NCBI GenBank assembly: GCA_001768195.1
Contig: MENI01000115.1
Span: forward strand, 1 to 64,000
Length of the DNA: 64,000 nt
Direction of reading: 5' to 3'
From: Bacteroidetes bacterium GWA2_40_15
Lineage (GTDB): Bacteria > Bacteroidota > Bacteroidia > Bacteroidales > VadinHA17
Part shown: positions 9,457-19,328 of the stretch, piece after piece
Layout: each line of letters opens with the position of its first letter
Position numbering within the stretch: the first letter of the stretch is position 1
The notes under the pieces: model-generated
Seen by the model: only the letters and a program-made list of their open reading frames with translations
What the model was told of the DNA's origin: nothing
The model's database searches: none
Program-made: the position numbers and the translations under genes

Positions 9457-12071
9457 TACAGTTCAAGCTTCATCTGGGCCGGATCATCATGTACCCCGGG
9501 TTGAGGCGGATCGTCATTTTCCTCTCTGCTTTCGACGGGTTGATTTATCTCCTTCTTAACCACCGGTTCAATCTCCTGGATATTGTCAACCATATAACTT
9601 GTAAGTCTCTTGCCTTTTGCTTTATAGCTCTTCACACCGATAAATTCGGCCACCTCAATGATCTCATTCTCCCTTGTTTTATGCTTTCCTCCGAAATGTA
9701 TCTCGAGACGAGGATACTCAACTTCGGTAATGCTGATAAGCTTTGACTCAGTATCTTCATTTATGAAACACTGTGGCTTTTCTGATTCTTCAACCATAAA
9801 CCGCTTGACGTAATAGAACTTCTGTTCAGCATCCCAGTATACAACTGAATATACCTTTCCGGGTCTGTATTTTTCGATCAGGAGGATATTATCTTCAAAA
9901 TGGTTTGAAAGGTCAAAACCGGTAATTCTGAAAAATCCGTTCTTTGTTATTACCTGAATCTTGTCATCGGCACTGAACTCTCCCAGGAACAATCCTCTTC
10001 CGTCAACATTAAGTCTGAAAACAGAATCATCGAACCATATTTTTCTTCCGCCAAGTGTGGAAAGCCCTTTCTCCTTAAGAGCTATCTTATGAACAGCATT
10101 CCTGGTAAGGATATTACCCATTGATGATTTGCCCTTGATGTTCATCTGGCCAAAATCGAATTCAAAGAGAAGCTTTTTGAGCCGTGCCTTCGGTTTATGA
10201 TGAACCTTGATCACCTCAGCTTCTCCATTTGGATTTACACTCAGATAAACAATCTTGGATCCGGGAGTTCCCCTTGTTAAATTATACTCCTTATCGCGTG
10301 TAAGCCCTGAAATGGCACATCTCTTTGCGAGCATAGGTCCATCCTTACCATCCTGATAGACAATATTATAGATAGTACGTTCATCGTTTTTAAGGAATAC
10401 CTGGGCGTATAAGATATCGCTTCCGACGAAGACTTTATCCGCAACCTTTGTTATCAGATAACCTCCATCCTTCCTGATCACTATTATGTCATCTATATCC
10501 GAACAGTCGCAAATAAATTCATCCTTCTTCAGTCCTGTTCCCAGGAAACCCTCCTTGTAATTGATATAAAGCTTAGCATTATTTGCTACAACCTTTGTTG
10601 CTTCAATTGTATCAAAGCTCCTGATCTCTGTCCTGCGCTCCTTCCCCTTGCCGTATTTCTTCTTTATCTGCCTGAAATAATTGATTGTGAAAGGGATGAT
10701 ATTGCGAAGATGAGTCTTCACCTCTTCCAGCTCGGTTTCAATCCCTTTTATATGCTCATCTGCTTTTTTTACATCAAATCTGGAGATTCGTTTTATCTTG
10801 ATCTCGGTGAGCTGGACAATGTCCTCCCTTGTTACCTCCCTGAGCAGCAGTTTTTTAAATGGATCAAGTCCCTGGTCAATTGCGGCAATCACACCTTCCC
10901 ATGTCTCGCACTCCTCAATATCGTGATAAATCCTCTCTTCTATAAATATCTTTTCAAGAGATGACATATGCCATTCCTCCTGCAGTTCGGCCTTCCTGAT
11001 CTCAAGTTCACTCCTGAGCAGTTCCACAGTTTTATCAGCCGAGTGCTTCAGAATGGAGCTGACTCCCATGAAAGAGGGTTTATCATCGACTATTACACAT
11101 GTATTCGGGGAGATAGAATATTCGCAATCGGTAAGAGCATAAAGTGCATCAATTGTTTTATCGGGGGAAACACCAGGAACAAGATGTATTACAATCTCTA
11201 CATCGGAAGAGGTATTGTCATCGATCTTTTTAATCTTGATCTTTCCCTTGTCATTGGCCTTTATAATTGATTCAATAAGGCTACTGGTAGTTTTACCGAA
11301 AGGTATCTCAGTAATTACAAGCGCTTTCTTATCAGCTTTTTCGATTTTTGCTCTTACTTTTATAGCTCCGCCACGTTGTCCGTCATTGTATTTTGATACA
11401 TCTATCAGCCCTCCTGTGGGGAAATCGGGATAGAGAACAAACTCTTTCCCCTGCAGGTAATCAATTGATGCATCAATGAGTTCATTGAAATTATGAGGAA
11501 GGATTTTTGACGCCAGACCAACCGCGATCCCTTCACCACCCTGAGCCAGAAGAAGCGGAAATTTCACAGGGAGTGTTACAGGTTCCTTATTCCGGCCATC
11601 GTATGACAATTTCCACTCTGTTGTTTTATGATTAAAAACAACTTCCAGGGCAAATTTCGACAGTCTTGCTTCAATATATCTCGGAGCTGCTGCGCCATCG
11701 CCGGTCAGAAGGTTACCCCAGTTACCCTGAGCATCAACAAGAAGTTCTTTCTGTCCGAGCTGAACAAGAGCATCCCCTATTGAGGCATCTCCATGAGGGT
11801 GAAACTGCATGGTATGCCCTATGATGTTGGCCACTTTGTTATAGCGGCCATCATCCATTCTTTTCATTGAATGAAGGATGCGCCTCTGCACAGGTTTCAG
11901 GCCATCATTCAGGTGCGGTACAGCCCGTTCCAGTATTACATAGGAGGCATATTCAAGGAACCAGTCTTTATACATGCCTGACAAAGCAGTAACCGAATGA
12001 AGAGCCACCGGCCCTTCAGGCAAAGGTTCCCTGCCTTCTGTATCGTTTAATTCCAGTTCTTTGTCTTCCAT
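9456..12071 (-). CDS. parC: DNA topoisomerase IV subunit A
   Basis: An 871-residue type IIA topoisomerase A subunit. The breakage-reunion domain begins with SGMYKDWFLEYASYVILERA and LNDGLKPVQRRILHSM. The catalytic tyrosine is Tyr132 in AAPRYIEARLS. A coiled-coil tower region follows, then a C-terminal beta-pinwheel-like half and an acidic, proline-containing tail that is probably flexible. It lies directly downstream of the B subunit, and this pairing favours topoisomerase IV over gyrase, for which a separate gyrA/gyrB would be expected elsewhere. It removes catenanes after replication. The 26-base gap to parE supports one transcript. Confidence 0.92.
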   Translation of the reverse strand: MEDKELELNDTEGREPLPEGPVALHSVTALSGMYKDWFLEYASYVILERAVPHLNDGLKPVQRRILHSMKRMDDGRYNKVANIIGHTMQFHPHGDASIGDALVQLGQKELLVDAQGNWGNLLTGDGAAAPRYIEARLSKFALEVVFNHKTTEWKLSYDGRNKEPVTLPVKFPLLLAQGGEGIAVGLASKILPHNFNELIDASIDYLQGKEFVLYPDFPTGGLIDVSKYNDGQRGGAIKVRAKIEKADKKALVITEIPFGKTTSSLIESIIKANDKGKIKIKKIDDNTSSDVEIVIHLVPGVSPDKTIDALYALTDCEYSISPNTCVIVDDKPSFMGVSSILKHSADKTVELLRSELEIRKAELQEEWHMSSLEKIFIEERIYHDIEECETWEGVIAAIDQGLDPFKKLLLREVTREDIVQLTEIKIKRISRFDVKKADEHIKGIETELEEVKTHLRNIIPFTINYFRQIKKKYGKGKERRTEIRSFDTIEATKVVANNAKLYINYKEGFLGTGLKKDEFICDCSDIDDIIVIRKDGGYLITKVADKVFVGSDILYAQVFLKNDERTIYNIVYQDGKDGPMLAKRCAISGLTRDKEYNLTRGTPGSKIVYLSVNPNGEAEVIKVHHKPKARLKKLLFEFDFGQMNIKGKSSMGNILTRNAVHKIALKEKGLSTLGGRKIWFDDSVFRLNVDGRGLFLGEFSADDKIQVITKNGFFRITGFDLSNHFEDNILLIEKYRPGKVYSVVYWDAEQKFYYVKRFMVEESEKPQCFINEDTESKLISITEVEYPRLEIHFGGKHKTRENEIIEVAEFIGVKSYKAKGKRLTSYMVDNIQEIEPVVKKEINQPVESREENDDPPQPGVHDDPAQMKLEL

Positions 12072-12097
12072 ATTAAACCCAGCCCTTTGTAAAGGAG

Positions 12098-13948
12098 TTA
12101 TAACGTGATCTCTTCTTCGACCCTGTCATCCTCAATTACTAGGTTTTCTATTATAAAATCCTGTCTTTCAGGAGTATTCTTCCCCATATAAAATTCAAGA
12201 TATCCGTTTATGGCATCTGTCTTTTTCATCCTGACAGGTTCAAGCCTCATATCTTTACCAATGAAATGCTTAAACTCGTCAGGTGATATTTCACCCAATC
12301 CCTTGAACCTGGTTATCTCCGGATTTGGTCCGAGAGCTTTAACTGCTTTTGTCCTTTCTTCAGGAGAATAGCAATATCTGGTCTCTTTTTTATTTCTTAC
12401 CCTGAAAAGCGGTGTCTGCAGGATGTAAACATGTCCTTTTTTCACGAGATCAGGAAAGAACTGAAGAAAAAAAGTGAGCAGAAGCAGCCTGATATGCATG
12501 CCGTCAACATCAGCATCAGTGGCAATAACCACATTGTTATATCTCAGATTTTCAATTCCGTCTTCTATATTGAGAGCTGCCTGCAGGAGATTAAACTCCT
12601 CGTTCTCGTAAACAATCTTTTTTGTGAGTCCGAAGGAGTTTAAAGGTTTTCCCCTCAGGCTGAAAACCGCCTGTGTCTCTACATTTCTTGATTTTGTAAT
12701 TGACCCGCTTGCAGAGTCTCCTTCCGTTATAAAAAGTGTTGAATCGAGTTTATTTACATCACTGGTATTATAATGTGTCCGGCAATCGCGGAGCTTCTTG
12801 TTGTGCAGGCTGACTTTTTTGGCCCTGTCCCTGGCCAGTTTCTGTATGGATGATATAGCCTTTCTCTCTTTCTCTGAATCCTGTATCTTCTTAAGGATTA
12901 TTCTGGCAGTTTCCGGGTTTTTATGCAGATAATCATCTAACTGCTTCTTAATGAATTCTGTAATAAAATTCCTTACAGAAGGTCCTTCCGGCCCCATATC
13001 CTTTGAACCAAGCTTGGTTTTTGTCTGTGATTCAAAAATAGGTTCCTCGACCTTAATACTTATAGCTGCAATAATGGATGAGCGTATGTCAGCCGGGTCA
13101 TAATCCTTTTTATAAAAATCTCTTATAGTTTTTACCAGAGCTTCCCTGAAAGCTATCAGGTGTGTACCTCCCTGTGTGGTATTCTGTCCGTTGACAAAGC
13201 TGTAGTAATCTTCTCCGTACTGCAGGCCATGTGTAAAGGCAATCTCGATATCCTCTCCACTGAGATGGATCAGCGGGTAGAGCCCCTCTTTGCTCATGTT
13301 CTCATTCAGCAGATCGGCCAGCCCATTGCGCGAAATAAACTTGTTGCCATTGAAATTAATAAGGAGTCCGGCGTTGAGGTATACGTAGTTTTTTATCATC
13401 GAGTCTACGTACTCCGATATGTAATAATAATTACCGAACATACCTTCATCAGGTTCAAAGACTACTTCAACACCATTCTCTTCATCTGAGTGCGCAAGCG
13501 GATACTCCTTCTTTGTCAGCCCGTTTTCAAACTCGATGGCCTTTACCTGTCCGTCGCGGAAAGATCGTATCACAAACCTGCTCGCAAGAGCATTAACAGC
13601 CTTTATCCCCACTCCGTTAAGCCCGACAGATTTTTTAAATGCCTTTGAATCGTATTTAGCGCCGGTATTCATCTTCGAGACGGCATCGAGCAATTTGCCC
13701 AGCGGTATCCCGCGCCCAAAATCACGCACTCTGACTTCCCTGCCTGTAATGGAAACATCAATTTTCTTTCCATTGCCCATCATGTATTCATCAACGGCAT
13801 TATCCATCACCTCTTTGAGAAGGACGTACACCCCATCATCCTGCGAAGAGCCGTCTCCGAGCTTTCCAATGTACATACCCGGCCTCAGCCTGATATGCTC
13901 GCGCCACTCCAGGGTCTTAATATGTTCTTCAGAATAACCGACTGACAT
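12098..13948 (-). CDS. parE: DNA topoisomerase IV subunit B
   Basis: A 616-residue ATPase subunit. GHKL-fold motifs are visible: the magnesium-binding helix [13 protein letters not shown], then [12 protein letters not shown] and [14 protein letters not shown]. The TOPRIM domain follows ([12 protein letters not shown], and [11 protein letters not shown]). The frame stays open 28 codons further upstream, but the family start and the position of a -7 box at 13965-13972 favour the Met at 13948 ([18 protein letters not shown]). It is the first gene of parE-parC-aroK. Confidence 0.93.
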   Translation of the reverse strand: MSVGYSEEHIKTLEWREHIRLRPGMYIGKLGDGSSQDDGVYVLLKEVMDNAVDEYMMGNGKKIDVSITGREVRVRDFGRGIPLGKLLDAVSKMNTGAKYDSKAFKKSVGLNGVGIKAVNALASRFVIRSFRDGQVKAIEFENGLTKKEYPLAHSDEENGVEVVFEPDEGMFGNYYYISEYVDSMIKNYVYLNAGLLINFNGNKFISRNGLADLLNENMSKEGLYPLIHLSGEDIEIAFTHGLQYGEDYYSFVNGQNTTQGGTHLIAFREALVKTIRDFYKKDYDPADIRSSIIAAISIKVEEPIFESQTKTKLGSKDMGPEGPSVRNFITEFIKKQLDDYLHKNPETARIILKKIQDSEKERKAISSIQKLARDRAKKVSLHNKKLRDCRTHYNTSDVNKLDSTLFITEGDSASGSITKSRNVETQAVFSLRGKPLNSFGLTKKIVYENEEFNLLQAALNIEDGIENLRYNNVVIATDADVDGMHIRLLLLTFFLQFFPDLVKKGHVYILQTPLFRVRNKKETRYCYSPEERTKAVKALGPNPEITRFKGLGEISPDEFKHFIGKDMRLEPVRMKKTDAINGYLEFYMGKNTPERQDFIIENLVIEDDRVEEEITL

Positions 13949-13964
13949 TTTGCAGAAATTTGCG

Positions 13965-13972
13965 CAAATATA
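13965..13972 (-). promoter_or_regulatory. -7 box of the parE promoter
   Basis: The minus strand reads TATATTTG, a full match to TAnnTTTG, ending 17 bases before the parE start at 13948. A TTG lies 24 bases upstream, slightly further than usual. The position rules out the longer, upstream parE start. Confidence 0.55.
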
Positions 13973-14120
13973 AGCATTAGGATCAGGCGATTTACCCAAT
14001 TTTTTCAACAGCCTGACTGAAATTAAGCACATCCCAGGCTGTAACCTTTAGATTTACAGCTGATTCAACCTGTTAAATGATTATTGAATAATCTTGATTT
14101 TGTTGATAAAAGAGAAGTGT

Positions 14121-14273
14121 TCAGCCTAAAATACCCATCTGTTTCATCAGCAGGGCAGCATTCATCTTATGAGTTATGCCATCGCGCAGCAAATAGTCAA
14201 AGCTGATTGTTTCGCCATCGATTTCCACTTCAAAACACTTGTTGATTATCTTTCCCTTATAGTCAGCCTTCAT
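14121..14273 (-). CDS. Small protein of 50 residues, unknown function
   Basis: A short open frame from ATG at 14273 to TGA at 14121. It encodes 50 residues starting MKADYKGKIINKCFEVEIDG and ending MNAALLMKQMGILG. The composition is protein-like, with mixed charged and hydrophobic residues and a predicted beta-strand pair followed by a helix. It lies 30 bases downstream of the methyltransferase-like gene on the same strand and could share its transcript. I do not recognise a family. The support is the intact frame and the natural amino acid pattern only. Confidence 0.45.
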   Translation of the reverse strand: MKADYKGKIINKCFEVEIDGETISFDYLLRDGITHKMNAALLMKQMGILG

Positions 14274-14303
14274 CTCTCATATAAACTTTCTGTTCCCATT
14301 TTC

Positions 14304-15080
14304 TTATAAAGTAACAGCCAATACCCTCATAACACTCCTGCTGCTGTAGTAATCAGCTCCTTTTGAATCGAAGTTCCAGGTCCACTCTTCTTTGTCTTTG
14401 AACGAAGGTATCGCGGCTAAAAGTGTGGATGTTTTGTTAACCTCACCTGATCTCTTTGTTATTATCTCTTCACAGTCAGTTATAAGCATTGATCTGTGCT
14501 TTGATATGAAATCAATATGCCTATTCTGTACAGTTTTCCGGAACCTGGACATCTCCTCCTCTCCTATACGGGCCTTTCTTTTTAAGTACCTGACAAGCAT
14601 CGTTTCGAGCTGTGTAATAATATTTAGAGAAATGATCATCCCAGGATCACTTTCAGGTTTAAATTCAGGAATGATGATACCTTCAATCGAATCTGGTTTA
14701 CTGAAAACAGAATAACTGTGTACTTTGTTCCACACCTCTTCAATTAACCCTCCTGTCAGATCGCTCTCTATAAGCTCAACATTGCTGATCTTTCCTGCCT
14801 GGCTTATTACCTCAGGAGGATGAATTATATCTATCAGGCATACTTTTCCTGTTTTCTCCAGTATCTCAGCAATCGGAAGTTCAAGGAGCCAGCCGCTACC
14901 AAGAACGGTCACCTTGTCAGGCTTATAAAGATCAACCGTCTTCATAATATAGTCTCTGCAATGTTTAAGATGACTGTCCCAACCCGATTCCTGGTTCAGA
15001 TGACGGTAAATGAGACCATTCTGGTAGTCATAATAACCCATTCTGCTTAACAGACGCCGGTATGTAATACTGTGTGGCAC
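14304..15080 (-). CDS. Methyltransferase-like protein, unknown substrate
   Basis: A 258-residue soluble protein. The stretch KVTVLGSGWLLELPIAEILEKTGKVCLIDI (about residues 57-86) resembles motif I plus the acidic end of strand beta2 of a Rossmann-fold SAM methyltransferase, with GSGW in place of the usual GxGxG. The following HPPEVISQ and the segment ELIESDLTG fit the same fold. No substrate motif is visible. It starts 8 bases after the plsC stop, so it lies in the same transcript. The family appears uncharacterised. The methyltransferase call is an inference from the fold. Confidence 0.6.
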   Translation of the reverse strand: MPHSITYRRLLSRMGYYDYQNGLIYRHLNQESGWDSHLKHCRDYIMKTVDLYKPDKVTVLGSGWLLELPIAEILEKTGKVCLIDIIHPPEVISQAGKISNVELIESDLTGGLIEEVWNKVHSYSVFSKPDSIEGIIIPEFKPESDPGMIISLNIITQLETMLVRYLKRKARIGEEEMSRFRKTVQNRHIDFISKHRSMLITDCEEIITKRSGEVNKTSTLLAAIPSFKDKEEWTWNFDSKGADYYSSRSVMRVLAVTL

Positions 15081-15088
15081 TCTTTTGC

Positions 15089-15823
15089 TTACTTAGCTCT
15101 CATTTCATTCAGTTTCTCTTTCAGCATGGATGATACGCGTAATGCAAGTTCGTCAGGGTTATCGGTTCCGAACGACTCAGAAAGGATTGGATCAAGCACC
15201 CTGATATCAACATGATGCCCTGTACCGAAAATCAGTCCGTGTTTTGGAAGTATGCCTCCCGTACCGTCTATAACTATCGGTAGCAAAGGTACATTAGCCT
15301 GAATTGCAAGCTGGAAAGCTCCTCTTTTAAAAAAGCCTATTTCGTTATCCCTTGAACGGGTTCCTTCAGGGAAGAGCATTATTGAAATTCCGTTTTTAAG
15401 ACACCTGTATGCTTTATCAAGCATTTCAATCTTACTCTCTTCATTGCCCCTGTCTACAGTTATATAGCCGGCCATCCACAGGTACCAGCCGAGAAAGGGA
15501 ATTCTGTTGTTCTCAATTTTTGATATCCATTTACAACTGAACCTGAGACTGTTTATAAAAAGGATATCAAGAATTGACTGGTGATTGGATATTATTACAT
15601 AAGTAGTGCCTGCGATAGCTTTGGCCCGGCCGGAAGTCTTTGCTGTCCATGCAGGCACTATTGCAGTGAATATCAGACTCTGGTAATTGAGGATCCAGTG
15701 TGTCACCCTTCTGTCTCTGTCGAAGGGCAGAACCAGCAGCCAGATAAGGAAGGTTATTGGAAAAAGAATAACAAGGTAAAAAATACCTACAAGCCATACT
15801 ATGAGTGACTTAACAATATCCAT
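15089..15823 (-). CDS. plsC: 1-acyl-sn-glycerol-3-phosphate acyltransferase
   Basis: A 244-residue membrane-anchored acyltransferase with two N-terminal hydrophobic segments (LIVWLVGIFYLVILFPITFLIW). The catalytic HX4D box is NHQSILD, and the substrate motif is FPEGTRSRDNE. A third block, LLPIVIDGTGG, is also present. It adds the second acyl chain to lysophosphatidic acid in phospholipid synthesis at the inner membrane. It lies 166 bases downstream of lplA, with a repeat element between, so it may have its own promoter. Confidence 0.92.
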   Translation of the reverse strand: MDIVKSLIVWLVGIFYLVILFPITFLIWLLVLPFDRDRRVTHWILNYQSLIFTAIVPAWTAKTSGRAKAIAGTTYVIISNHQSILDILFINSLRFSCKWISKIENNRIPFLGWYLWMAGYITVDRGNEESKIEMLDKAYRCLKNGISIMLFPEGTRSRDNEIGFFKRGAFQLAIQANVPLLPIVIDGTGGILPKHGLIFGTGHHVDIRVLDPILSESFGTDNPDELALRVSSMLKEKLNEMRAK

Positions 15824-15881
15824 ATAACAAATTAATTGAAATTAAAACCATACTACATTTGAACCTCTGCTTCTCCCACGA

Positions 15882-15982
15882 ACTCACCCCCCATCCCCCT
15901 CTCTGCTTCGCAAAGAGGGGGTGTAAGTAAATCTTGTTCCCCCTCTTTACGCAGTAGAGAGGGGGAATACAAGGGGGTGAGT
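15882..15982. repeat. Composite inverted-repeat element (three stems)
   Basis: A 101-base element between lplA and plsC. The outer arms ACTCACCCCC (15882-15891) and GGGGGTGAGT (15973-15982) are perfect inverted copies. Inside are two further hairpins with CCCCCTCT/AGAGGGGG arms, at 15895-15921 and 15939-15965. It could fold as a three-way junction in DNA or RNA, and may also act as a terminator for lplA. It is built like a small non-autonomous dispersed element (REP/MITE type). Confidence 0.75.
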
Positions 15983-15989
15983 ATGTGGA

Positions 15990-16940
15990 TTAAAAGAAGT
16001 CAAAGATATCCAGATCTGTTAAATTTTCTTTTCTAAAAACATCTTTAATATCATAAACCATATGGCGGCAACCAATTAGCTTTTCCGAAATAACTGCAAG
16101 TCTATTATTCCCTTCCAGAAAACTATCACATATAACTCCCTCTTTCACAGTCAATCTGCACACAACGCTATCTTCCTGATAATCAAATTGTTTAATAAAT
16201 TGATATTCAGGGCCATAGGCCCAGTTCCATTCCCATGATCTGTACTTTGAGTCTGCCAGCACGGATATTCCGTTTAAGTCTCCATCAGGTATTCCACTTC
16301 TCTCAGCTCCGGGAATGGTATTCAGGAAGTAATTCATCATAATCTCCCTGAATTCAAAAACATCTTTAATCCCGGGAAAAAATCCATTCAGGTTTGAAAC
16401 TGATGATGGATTCGATTCAACGGCCCTGGTCTTATAACAGGAAGTATCTTTTCGCAAAGAGCTTTTCAACATTTCCATAGAAGAGTTAAAGAGAAGGGTC
16501 CCATGGTGGATAACCCTGTTACGATGGACATGTTCGGCATTTCCTGAAATTTTTAATCCATTGACTTTCAGATCATTCTTACCTTCAAATTTAGCCTCAA
16601 CACCCATGTATGACAGGAATTCTATAACAGGTTCTGTATATCTTCTGAAATCAACCTGCTTTCCCGGTTCACATTGTCTGATAAATGTGAAATTGAGATT
16701 TCCCATGTCGTGAAATACTGCTCCTCCGCCGGTAATTCTTCTGATCACGGGAATATTATGTTCCGTTACAAATTTTGTATCTATCTCGCGGTGGGGTGAC
16801 TGATGCTTTCCGATAATAACCGATGGATTGTTTATTCCAAGAATGAGATATTCCTCTTTTTTGTTTTTAAGCAAAAGCTCTTCAACCGCAAGATTAAAGT
16901 AAGGGTCATGAGATTGAAGGGCTAAGCAGAACAGAGGCAT
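15990..16940 (-). CDS. lplA: Lipoate-protein ligase A
   Basis: A 316-residue enzyme of the biotin/lipoate ligase fold. It has the lipoate-binding block RRITGGGAVFHDMGNLNFTF, an upstream IIGKHQSPHREID, and the catalytic-lysine region GLKISGNAEHVHRNRVIHHG. It activates free lipoate with ATP and attaches it to the E2 and H proteins. The C-terminal accessory domain is present. Its start is 14 bases downstream of the PAP2 stop. With lipB and lipA at 27759-29355, the organism appears to have both scavenging and de novo routes. Confidence 0.9.
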   Translation of the reverse strand: MPLFCLALQSHDPYFNLAVEELLLKNKKEEYLILGINNPSVIIGKHQSPHREIDTKFVTEHNIPVIRRITGGGAVFHDMGNLNFTFIRQCEPGKQVDFRRYTEPVIEFLSYMGVEAKFEGKNDLKVNGLKISGNAEHVHRNRVIHHGTLLFNSSMEMLKSSLRKDTSCYKTRAVESNPSSVSNLNGFFPGIKDVFEFREIMMNYFLNTIPGAERSGIPDGDLNGISVLADSKYRSWEWNWAYGPEYQFIKQFDYQEDSVVCRLTVKEGVICDSFLEGNNRLAVISEKLIGCRHMVYDIKDVFRKENLTDLDIFDFF

Positions 16941-16954
16941 GGCATGGAATGCAA

Positions 16955-17551
16955 TTAATCAGAAAGATTAAAATACTCTTTATGGACAAGAATTTTGTAA
17001 TCTGTATAACAATATAATTTATATATCCCCCATCCTATCAATGCCCCGAGCATTGATCCGCAGATCACATCACCCGGATAGTGAACTCCCAGATATATCC
17101 TGCTATACCCAACAACAGATGCCCATAATACAATTATTATTGTGAACCACCTCTTTCTTACGAACAGGAGGCTGAACAGGGCAACATAGAATGAATTTGT
17201 TGCATGGGATGATACAAAGCCATACATACCTCCGCACTCGCCCTTTACAAGATGTACCAGTCCTTCAAGTGCCGGCTCATGGCAGGGTCTTAACCTGTGA
17301 AATACATTCTTAAAGAGATGCACAGAGGTCTGATCAGCAAGAGTTATTCCAAGTATTATAAACAGTAGTATAATAAGGAATTTACGTTTGAATTTCACGC
17401 CAATGTAGATCATTATAGCCAGATAAAGAGGCGCCCAGATGAGCTTTCCGCTTATTGCATACATCACCTGATCGCAGAAGGGAGAGCTCATTGAATTCAG
17501 GAATAGCAGGAGCTGCTGGTCTAATCTCTCAATCATAACTTTTTCAATCAA
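16955..17551 (-). CDS. PAP2-family membrane phosphatase
   Basis: A 198-residue protein with about five membrane helices and the three PAP2 blocks: [17 protein letters not shown] (catalytic His) and [12 protein letters not shown]. The family dephosphorylates lipid phosphates such as undecaprenyl diphosphate, phosphatidic acid or lipid A. The substrate cannot be told from sequence. The gene overlaps the obgE stop by 8 bases, so translation is probably coupled. Confidence 0.88.
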   Translation of the reverse strand: MIEKVMIERLDQQLLLFLNSMSSPFCDQVMYAISGKLIWAPLYLAIMIYIGVKFKRKFLIILLFIILGITLADQTSVHLFKNVFHRLRPCHEPALEGLVHLVKGECGGMYGFVSSHATNSFYVALFSLLFVRKRWFTIIIVLWASVVGYSRIYLGVHYPGDVICGSMLGALIGWGIYKLYCYTDYKILVHKEYFNLSD

Positions 17552-18536
17552 AATTCATGACTTTCCATATCATATCCTTAAGGGTAACAATACCCTGGCC
17601 TGTGAGAGATGAAATGAAAACCCTTGGAAGGTCGGGAAGATCTTTCCTTATCTCATTCATCAGTTCCTCATCGAGCATGTCAGATTTTGTGATTGCCAGA
17701 AGACGCTTTTTATCAAGCAATTCAGGATTATACTCCCTGAGTTCGTTTATAAGTATCTCATATTCTTCACGGATGTTCTTACTGTCGGCCGGGACCATGA
17801 AGAGAAGCATTGAATTTCTTTCTATATGCCGCAGGAACCTGATACCAAGACCTTTGCCCTCATGAGCGCCTTCAATTATCCCGGGGATATCAGCCATAAC
17901 AAATGATTTGTCATCCCTGTAGGCAACTATTCCAAGATTTGGTACGAGTGTGGTAAAAGCATAGTCGGCAATCTTGGGTTTTGCGGCGGATACTACTGAG
18001 AGAAGTGTTGATTTACCGGCATTTGGAAAGCCCACAAGTCCGACATCGGCCAGTATTTTAAGTTCCAGTATAAACTCCTTTTCAATTCCCGGTTCCCCCG
18101 GTTGTGCATATCGGGGTGCCTGGTGAGTTGCCGATTTAAAATGGGTATTCCCCTGGCCTCCCCGGCCTCCCATTGCCAGTATCTTCTTCTCTCCGTGAGT
18201 GGTAATTTCGAATATTACCTCTCCCGTATCAGCGTTTTTGGCAATTGTTCCCAGGGGAACCTGAACTATTACATCCTTGCCATCGGCACCTGTCGACTGC
18301 TGCTTTCCGCCATTACCTCCATTCTCAGCGAAAATATGCCTCTGGTATTTAAGATGTAACAGAGTCCACATCTGGTCATTCCCCTGGAGGATAATATGTC
18401 CGCCCCGTCCGCCATCGCCACCGTCGGGACCTCCTTTGGGCTCAAATTTCTCCCTGCGGAAGTGCGCCGATCCTGCTCCGCCCTTACCGGACCGGCAGTA
18501 GATCTTAATGTAATCAACAAAGTTTGAACCTGACAT
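17544..18536 (-). CDS. obgE: Obg-family GTPase
   Basis: A 330-residue ribosome-associated GTPase. The glycine-rich Obg fold fills residues 1-160 ([12 protein letters not shown]). The G domain follows, with G1 GFPNAGKS at 169-176, G3 [16 protein letters not shown], and G4 as TKSD rather than the usual NKxD. It stops soon after the G domain, so it lacks the extra C-terminal domain found in some relatives. It acts in large-subunit assembly and stress control. It lies 110 bases downstream of adk, with a G-rich repeat between. Confidence 0.95.
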   Translation of the reverse strand: MSGSNFVDYIKIYCRSGKGGAGSAHFRREKFEPKGGPDGGDGGRGGHIILQGNDQMWTLLHLKYQRHIFAENGGNGGKQQSTGADGKDVIVQVPLGTIAKNADTGEVIFEITTHGEKKILAMGGRGGQGNTHFKSATHQAPRYAQPGEPGIEKEFILELKILADVGLVGFPNAGKSTLLSVVSAAKPKIADYAFTTLVPNLGIVAYRDDKSFVMADIPGIIEGAHEGKGLGIRFLRHIERNSMLLFMVPADSKNIREEYEILINELREYNPELLDKKRLLAITKSDMLDEELMNEIRKDLPDLPRVFISSLTGQGIVTLKDMIWKVMNFD

Positions 18537-18585
18537 GGCTATTGTAATTCGAGACTTATTTTAATTGCTAAGCTGAGGGGGAGAC

Positions 18586-18625
18586 GGGGTGAAGGGGTGA
18601 GGGGGTGATGGGGTGATGGGGTGAT
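18586..18625 (+). repeat. GGGGTGAN tandem repeat, five units
   Basis: Five consecutive 8-base units (GGGGTGAA, GGGGTGAG and three GGGGTGAT) lie in the adk-obgE spacer. Five runs of four guanines spaced by four bases fit the usual G-quadruplex pattern on the plus strand. This is the template strand for adk and obgE. Confidence 0.85.
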
Positions 18626-18646
18626 GAGTTCTCCCACTCTCCCACT

Positions 18647-19225
18647 CTATTTAACAATCTTCCCCATATGTTCCGCTAACCTGATGAATATATCATCAAT
18701 ACTTCCGACACCGTTAACCGGCTGATATAAGCCTTTTTTGCTGCAATACTCAATAATGGGTTCTGTCTTCTCCTTATAAACGTCAATCCTGTTTTCAATA
18801 ACAGCAGGATCTTTGTCATCCGGCCTTCCAGACAGTTCAGCCCTGGCAACAAGCCTTTTTACCAGTTCATCATGCTCTACATCCAATACCAGCATGCTGT
18901 CGATCTTCATGCCCCGGTCATTAAGCATCTTCTCCAGGGCAACAGTCTGTGCAACTGTACGCGGAAATCCATCAAACAGGAATCCTGCTTTTCCTTTTGT
19001 GCTGTCGATCTTAACTGCGATCATCTCAATAACTACCTCATCAGGAACCAGTTCCCCTTTTGACATTATCTGGCTCATCTTTTTGCCAAGCTCTGTACCT
19101 GCTGTAATCTCAGCGCGAAGCATATCGCCTGTTGAAAGATGGAGAAGATTGAACTTCTCAGCCAGCCTGACCGACTGGGTTCCCTTGCCTGAGCCGGGAG
19201 GGCCAAAAATCAGAAAATTAACCAT
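18647..19225 (-). CDS. adk: Adenylate kinase
   Basis: A 192-residue enzyme that interconverts AMP, ADP and ATP. The P-loop is GPPGSGKGT (residues 8-16). The AMP-binding block is STGDMLRAE, and the catalytic loop is LFDGFPRTVAQ. The lid is short (RAELSGRPDDKDPAVIENR) and lacks a zinc-binding insertion, so this is the short type. The start is the only sensible one. Its upstream spacer to hpt holds a palindrome and a 105-base heptamer array. Confidence 0.95.
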   Translation of the reverse strand: MVNFLIFGPPGSGKGTQSVRLAEKFNLLHLSTGDMLRAEITAGTELGKKMSQIMSKGELVPDEVVIEMIAVKIDSTKGKAGFLFDGFPRTVAQTVALEKMLNDRGMKIDSMLVLDVEHDELVKRLVARAELSGRPDDKDPAVIENRIDVYKEKTEPIIEYCSKKGLYQPVNGVGSIDDIFIRLAEHMGKIVK

Positions 19226-19268
19226 AGTTATTTTTTTAAATAGTATTTATTAAATATTCGGCCCGCAG

Positions 19269-19288
19269 TCCGGAGTCGCGACTCCGGA
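19269..19288. repeat. 20-base perfect palindrome upstream of adk
   Basis: TCCGGAGTCG followed directly by its reverse complement CGACTCCGGA. Two further copies of the CCGGAGT core follow within 25 bases (to about 19306). It could form a stem in the adk leader or be a protein-binding site. No T-run follows on either strand, so it is not a typical terminator. Confidence 0.7.
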
Positions 19289-19328
19289 GTACGAAGTCCG
19301 GAGTCCGAAGTACTTCTCTTTTCTTATC

